Below, piece after piece: positions 57,871 through 64,000 of a stretch of DNA of 64,000 bases (position 1 is the first letter of the stretch; every line of letters begins with the position of its first letter). The notes under the pieces are model-generated. The model saw only the letters and a program-made list of their open reading frames with translations. It had not been told where the DNA came from and searched no databases. The stretch is from Deltaproteobacteria bacterium (lineage in GTDB: Bacteria; Desulfobacterota; Desulfobulbia; Desulfobulbales; Desulfurivibrionaceae): the NCBI GenBank assembly GCA_026388695.1, contig JAPLJH010000019.1, positions 1 to 64,000 on the forward strand, read 5' to 3'. The position numbers and the translations under genes are program-made.

Positions 57871-59682
57871 TCAGGCCCCTGCCCCCAGCAACGCCTTGAA
57901 CTCCTCATCATCCAGGGCCTCTTTTTCAAGCAGCACTTTCGCGATCTTTTCCAGAAGCGGCCGCTGTTCGACCAGGGTCTTTTCCGCCAGCACCATGCGC
58001 GCCTCGATGATCTTACGCACCTCCTCGTCGATGAGCAGGGCCGTCTGATCGCTGAACTCCTTCTGCTGGAACAACCCCTGCTGCAGGAACTGATTTGCCT
58101 GTTGCAGATAGGTGACCTGGCCGAGTTTTTCGTTCATCCCGTACATGGTCACCATACTACGGGCGATGTCCGTGGCCCGTTGCAGATCGTTCTGGGCACC
58201 GGTGGTGATCTCGTCGAAGATGATCTTTTCCGCAGCCCTGCCCCCAAGGAGCACATCGATCTTCTCCAGCAACTCGGTCTTGGACATCAGAAAGCGGTCC
58301 TCGGTGGGCAGCTGCATGGTGTAGCCCAAAGCGCCGATGCCTCGCGGCACGATGCTGATCTTGTGCACCTTTTCTGCGGTCTTGCGGAAGGTGGCCACCA
58401 GGGCGTGCCCGGTTTCGTGATAGGCCACGGTCTTCTTCTCCGTCTCATTGAGCACCCGATTTTTCTTCTCCAAGCCAGCCACAATCCGGTCGATGGCCTC
58501 TTCAAACTCCGTGGCTTCCACCTGCTCCTTGCCCTTGCGCACCGCGAGCAAGGTGGCCTCGTTGACCAGATTGGCCAGGTCCGCCCCGGTAAAACCAGGG
58601 GTTCGGCGGGCGATGATCTCCAGATCAACCGCCGGGGAAAGCTTGATCCCCTTGGCATGCACCACCAGGATGGCCACCCGCTCCTTGAGGTCAGGCCGGT
58701 CCACCAGAATATGCCGGTCGAAGCGGCCCGGCCTGAGCAAGGCCGGATCCAAGATCTCGGGCCGGTTGGTGGCGGCGAGGATCACCACCCCCTTGTTCAC
58801 CTCAAAGCCGTCCATCTCGGCGAGCAACTGGTTCAGGGTCTGCTCCCGCTCATCATGCCCGCCCATCATGCCGCTGCCCCTGGCCTTGCCCAACGAGTCC
58901 AGCTCATCGATGAACACGATGCAGGGCGCCTTGGCGTTGGCCTGCTCGAAAAGGTCGCGCACCCTGGCCGCGCCGAGGCCCACAAACATCTCGATAAAAT
59001 CCGAACCGCTAATCGAGAAAAACGGCACCCCGGACTCCCCGGCCACCGCCTTGGCCAGCAGGGTCTTGCCCGTACCCGGAGGGCCAACCAGGAGGATGCC
59101 CTTGGGAATCTTGGCGCCCAACCGGGTAAATTTTTCCGGGGTTTTCAGAAACTCGATCACCTCGGCCAGCTCCACCTTGGCCTCATCCTGACCCGCCACC
59201 GACTTAAAATCCACCCCCAGATCGGTCTGGGCGATGATCTTGGCCTTGGACTTGCCCAGGGTCATCATGCCGCCTGCACCGCCTTGGCCCATGCGTTTCA
59301 TCATGAACATCCAGATCCCGACGAAGAACAGGGTGGGCAGTATCCAGGACAACAGGGTGCGGAGAAAAGTGTTCTCGTTGGCCGCGATAATGTCCACCCC
59401 GTATTTTTCCAGAAATTCCACCAGATTTTTGTCATCGATGCGCGGGGTCACATAGAGGGCCTTGGGAAACATCGGCTCCTTCTTGTCGCTCTCGACCTTT
59501 TCATACCCCTTGAGCAGGGTGGAGGAAATAACCACGGAATTGATCTTTTTTTCCGCCACGTGCGTCTTGAACTGGCTGTAGGAAACACTGTTGATATCCG
59601 GCGAAAGCCAGTTTTGGAGAAGGATAAAGATGGCCAGGGCGATGAACAGATAGCTGAGAGAAAACTGGAATTTTTTTTCCAT
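57871..59682 (-). CDS. ftsH: ATP-dependent zinc metalloprotease FtsH
   Basis: Walker [33 protein letters not shown], zinc site HETGHALV. Confidence 0.97.
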   Translation of the reverse strand: MEKKFQFSLSYLFIALAIFILLQNWLSPDINSVSYSQFKTHVAEKKINSVVISSTLLKGYEKVESDKKEPMFPKALYVTPRIDDKNLVEFLEKYGVDIIAANENTFLRTLLSWILPTLFFVGIWMFMMKRMGQGGAGGMMTLGKSKAKIIAQTDLGVDFKSVAGQDEAKVELAEVIEFLKTPEKFTRLGAKIPKGILLVGPPGTGKTLLAKAVAGESGVPFFSISGSDFIEMFVGLGAARVRDLFEQANAKAPCIVFIDELDSLGKARGSGMMGGHDEREQTLNQLLAEMDGFEVNKGVVILAATNRPEILDPALLRPGRFDRHILVDRPDLKERVAILVVHAKGIKLSPAVDLEIIARRTPGFTGADLANLVNEATLLAVRKGKEQVEATEFEEAIDRIVAGLEKKNRVLNETEKKTVAYHETGHALVATFRKTAEKVHKISIVPRGIGALGYTMQLPTEDRFLMSKTELLEKIDVLLGGRAAEKIIFDEITTGAQNDLQRATDIARSMVTMYGMNEKLGQVTYLQQANQFLQQGLFQQKEFSDQTALLIDEEVRKIIEARMVLAEKTLVEQRPLLEKIAKVLLEKEALDDEEFKALLGAGA

Positions 59683-59815
59683 GAGCACATTATCCTTTGA
59701 ATTATGGCCTGTTCCGGCAGCGGGAAAGATTCTTCTTCCCTGCCCCTAGGCTCGCCTTTCATGGTATAAGAGTTTCAGTTTTTTTGCAAAGCAGCAGACC
59801 GGAGCCCTTGAAAAA

Positions 59816-60328
59816 ATGAATCCCGCAGATGAAATAGTCCAGATCGTTGACGAGCAGAACCAGGAGGTGGCCCAGGTTTCCCGACGGGTGATGCGGGAAG
59901 GCTGCCTCATCCACCGGGCCTGCTACATCTTGGTCTTTAACCGGAGCCAAGAAATCTTTGTCCAGAAACGGACCATGAGCAAGGATATCTATCCCGGCTA
60001 CCTGGATGTAGCCACCGGCGGCGTGGTCCTGGCTGGGGAATCCTACGAGCTTTCCGCAAAACGCGAACTGGCCGAAGAACTTGGCGTGCGCAAGACCGCC
60101 CTCAGCCGCCATTTCGATTTTTATCATGAAGCCGACAACAACCGGGTTTGGGGCAGGGTCTTTTCCTGCATCGCCGAGGGTCCGTTTGTCCTTCAGCCGG
60201 AAGAGGTGGAGGATGGGTTTTTCCTCGGGCTGGATACGGTGCAGGCCCTGGCCGCCACGGAACGGTTTACCCCGGATGGCCTGATGGTGCTAAAGCGATT
60301 TATGGCCGACCATGCGCACTTTCCTTAA
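59816..60328 (+). CDS. NUDIX hydrolase
   Basis: GGVVLAGESYELSAKRELAEELGV Nudix box. Confidence 0.92.
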   Translation: MNPADEIVQIVDEQNQEVAQVSRRVMREGCLIHRACYILVFNRSQEIFVQKRTMSKDIYPGYLDVATGGVVLAGESYELSAKRELAEELGVRKTALSRHFDFYHEADNNRVWGRVFSCIAEGPFVLQPEEVEDGFFLGLDTVQALAATERFTPDGLMVLKRFMADHAHFP

Positions 60329-61037
60329 AGCCCTCCTTGATCTCCTGCTGCCCTCGTTCTGTCTTGCCTGCGAAAAGCCGCTGGGCTCGGCGCCCGACCT
60401 ATTGTTCTGCCTGGATTGCCAGGAAGAACTCCATTACATCAAAAGCCCCCTCTGTCCTTGTTGCGGCAGGGCCTATCTCGTAGCACCGGGCGGCGATCAT
60501 CACTGTGGGGCCTGCCTCGCTAAACCAAGACATTTCAGTCGAGCCAGGGCACTCTTTCTCTACGAAGAGCCGCTGAAAAAGGTAGTCCACCGCTTCAAGT
60601 ACCAGGGAAAGACCGCCTGCCTACCGAGCTTTGCCAGGCTGGCCAATAATCTGCCCCACCTGGCCGAGATGGAGGGAGTGGATTGGATCGTGCCCGTGCC
60701 GCTGCACCCAACCCGCCTGCGGGAGCGCGGCTTTAACCAGGCCCTACTCCTGGCCCGTGCTTTCTTTCCGAAAGACCGGCGGGTTGTGCCCAGCCTCCTG
60801 GTCCGTCTGCGGCCCACCGAGCCGCAGACCAGTTTCAATGGCGCAGCCCGCCGCACCAATCTCAAAAACGCCTTTGGTGTTATAAAACCGCACCGGCTTG
60901 TCGGGAAAAAGATCCTCCTCATCGATGATGTGTTCACCACCGGCACCACGGTGAACGAATGCGCCAGGGTGTTGAAAAAGGCCGGGGCGGACGAGGTGCT
61001 GGTGCTAACACTGGCCAGGGTAAAGGAGGATTACTAA
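60312..61037 (+). CDS. ComF-family phosphoribosyltransferase-like protein
   Basis: CLACEKPLG...CPCCGRAY zinc region; PRTase motif KKILLIDDVFTTGTTVNECARVL. Confidence 0.93.
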   Translation: MRTFLKALLDLLLPSFCLACEKPLGSAPDLLFCLDCQEELHYIKSPLCPCCGRAYLVAPGGDHHCGACLAKPRHFSRARALFLYEEPLKKVVHRFKYQGKTACLPSFARLANNLPHLAEMEGVDWIVPVPLHPTRLRERGFNQALLLARAFFPKDRRVVPSLLVRLRPTEPQTSFNGAARRTNLKNAFGVIKPHRLVGKKILLIDDVFTTGTTVNECARVLKKAGADEVLVLTLARVKEDY

Positions 61038-61101
61038 ATCCTTGGCAGCGGAAAAAATCCGGTTTACCCTGTCGTCATCATAACCATAAGGAAACACACC
61101 C

Positions 61102-61203
61102 ATGAACCCACATGCCCTTGCCAGCCTCGCTGCCCTTATTGTTGCCGGCCTGACCTTTGCCTTTATGCTCAAAAAACTACAGGGGAGCGACTGCCCGTCC
61201 TGA
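61102..61203 (+). CDS. Possible 33-aa single-TM protein
   Basis: ATG...TGA encodes MNPHALASLAALIVAGLTFAFMLKKLQGSDCPS in the gap between comF-like and mtnA; not in the supplied ORF track. Confidence 0.35.
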   Translation: MNPHALASLAALIVAGLTFAFMLKKLQGSDCPS

Positions 61204-61284
61204 CTGGTTATCTACGCTACCATTGGTATGGGTCTCATATCATATTATCTTTTCACCTTTTTTCTCTAATTAGCCGAGGCAGAT

Positions 61285-62403
<1,119 letters not shown>

Positions 62404-62404
62404 A

Positions 62405-63517
62405 TCAGACTAGGCCCAGGCTCTCCATAACCGTCTCATGAAAAAGAGGGCGGAACTGTTTGATCTGTATATTCTCCCGGCTGGGGTGGACCCGGTTGCT
62501 CAAGAGAACCATAACCAGATCGCGGGTTGGGTCTATCCAGAATGATGTGCCGGTAAAGCCGAGATGGCCCACGCTGGTCGGCGCCAGATATCTGCCCCCG
62601 CTAGAGCCGATGTGTGACGGCGTATCAAAGCCAAGGGCCCAGGTGGAGCCGGGGATATCCTGCCTTGTTAAAAATCGGCGCAGATCGCTGGCAAGGTAGT
62701 TGGGGTGTTCCTCCCTCCCCTGCCATTGATCCAACAGGTGCACCCCCATATCCAACACCCCCTCAATGGTGCCGAACAAACCTGCATGCCCGGCCACCCC
62801 GCCCAAGGCATGGGCGTTTTCATCACTCACCTCGCCACAGAGAATCCTCTGGCGAAGGGGACAATCTTCCGTGGGGGCACATTTTTCCATATCCTCTGAC
62901 CCGTCCGGGCCATAGAATATTCCTTCCGTAAGCCCCAGCGGCTCCGTGATTTTTTCTCGGAAAAATTCGGCGAGTTCCTGGCCGCTTTTCTTTTCCACAA
63001 TCAGGCCAAGCAACATGAAGCCCAAATCGCTGTAGATGGATGTACTGCCTGGCTCATAGGCCTTGGGTTCCGCAGCCAACAGGCTGAGCAGCACGTCCTT
63101 TCTTTTTTCCTCTGCCAGCTTGCAAAGCTCGAGATAATAGGGCTGATGCGCTGGAAACCCTGCACTATGGCAAAGAATATCCTTGATGGAGATCAAGCGC
63201 ATGGGCGTTCCTAATTGGGGAAATATATCCGCGATCAGGTCGGATAGTTGCAGCAGCCGCTCTTTCAACAACACAAGAATGGCCAAGGTTGTCGCCAGCG
63301 GCTTGGTCAGGGAGGCAAGATCGTACACCGTGCCTTTGTGAACCGGATTTTCCTGGCTGTATGTGGTGTGTCCGTAGGTCTGGATTATCCGCTTTCTCTT
63401 CTCTGGAGGTCCGCATAAAACAGCCATGACCGCCCCAGGAAAAGTCCGACTGTGGATCGCCGCTGAAAATATTTCGTAACATCTTGATATTAATATATTA
63501 TTTTTATTGTCTTCCAT
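62405..63517 (-). CDS. Serine hydrolase (class C beta-lactamase/esterase-like)
   Basis: YDLASLTKPLATTLA (SxxK), YSDLGFMLLG (YxN-like YSD), C-terminal VGHLGFTGTSFWIDP. Confidence 0.9.
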   Translation of the reverse strand: MEDNKNNILISRCYEIFSAAIHSRTFPGAVMAVLCGPPEKRKRIIQTYGHTTYSQENPVHKGTVYDLASLTKPLATTLAILVLLKERLLQLSDLIADIFPQLGTPMRLISIKDILCHSAGFPAHQPYYLELCKLAEEKRKDVLLSLLAAEPKAYEPGSTSIYSDLGFMLLGLIVEKKSGQELAEFFREKITEPLGLTEGIFYGPDGSEDMEKCAPTEDCPLRQRILCGEVSDENAHALGGVAGHAGLFGTIEGVLDMGVHLLDQWQGREEHPNYLASDLRRFLTRQDIPGSTWALGFDTPSHIGSSGGRYLAPTSVGHLGFTGTSFWIDPTRDLVMVLLSNRVHPSRENIQIKQFRPLFHETVMESLGLV

Positions 63518-63585
63518 TGAATTGAAATTTATCCTTCTCTCTTAAGGATGACCCTCGAAAAAGGCCTGTTCGGGCAGCTCGAAAA

Positions 63586-64000
63586 TTGCCATATTACAGC
63601 ATCTTTTTATTTATTATCATTGAATTTTTTTTGATTTTACACTATCTTTTTGTAGTTCTTTTTGCAAAAGACAGACCGGTCGCTTTATTTTTAATATTTT
63701 ATAATAATATCAATATATTAATAGGGTTTTATTCTCTTGATTCGCCAAACGCCAGTATATTCTTTTTTCAACACCTTCTCAACCCTGCGTGCCACTGATC
63801 TGTTTACTCTGTTTTTAAAACCTGTTGATAACTTGTTTTTTTGTCTTTTCCTTTTTTTCTCAATCCTGGGTGTTTTAAAAAAATATAATTTAATCAATAA
63901 GTTGCTTTACTTGTTAACATATCAACAACCCTAATAACCATAATCTTTTAAAAACTAAAAAAACAACTACTACTGTGTGGGGTGCCCATTATGTCCCTGA
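63586..64000. other. Very AT-rich intergenic region up to the window end, possibly replication-origin-like
   Basis: Long T/A tracts, TGTTGATAA and ATATCAACA near-DnaA-box words, and a possible start ATGTCCCTGA at the window edge. Confidence 0.35.

Noticed and set aside
58102-59700. 532-aa plus-strand ORF
   Set aside because: Antisense shadow of ftsH; no recognisable protein features.

Overview
This 64 kb chromosomal window looks like an anaerobic Desulfobacterota (delta-proteobacterial) genome. That reading is an inference from Wood-Ljungdahl accessory genes (RACo-like activator, AcsE-like methyltransferase), rubredoxin, bacteriohemerythrin and a BzaF/ThiC-like gene. Most of it is housekeeping: groES/groEL, ilvE, lgt, rpe, hslO, ftsH, mtnA, DAHP synthase and phosphomannomutase, plus two tRNAs. 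The regions worth a second look are listed here. (1) A three-gene insertion (about 29.05-32.8 kb) is flanked by a degraded duplicate of the nitrilase-rfaE2 5' end. It encodes a divergent TGT/DpdA-like base-exchange enzyme with both catalytic Asp motifs and a CxCxxC zinc site, a protein with an OB-like segment, and a small Ala-rich membrane/helical protein. This is the best candidate for an undescribed system. (2) A cobalamin riboswitch with an intrinsic terminator precedes a ThiC-family gene that looks like BzaF (anaerobic lower-ligand synthesis). (3) A complete type I secretion system sits next to a leaderless trypsin/Calx-beta protease with no RTX repeats. (4) A membrane protein carries a tandem array of FliM-like D-x-S-D-I-D-x-L-L motifs in a cluster with FlgO-like proteins. 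(5) A 3.1 kb decayed integrative element occupies tRNA-Asn, with recognisable att repeats. (6) An HtrA-like - Hsp33 - C39-like peptidase operon is joined by ATGA overlaps. (7) A monomeric isocitrate dehydrogenase gene carries one in-frame TAA. All calls come from reading the sequence and the supplied ORFs; no database search was run.
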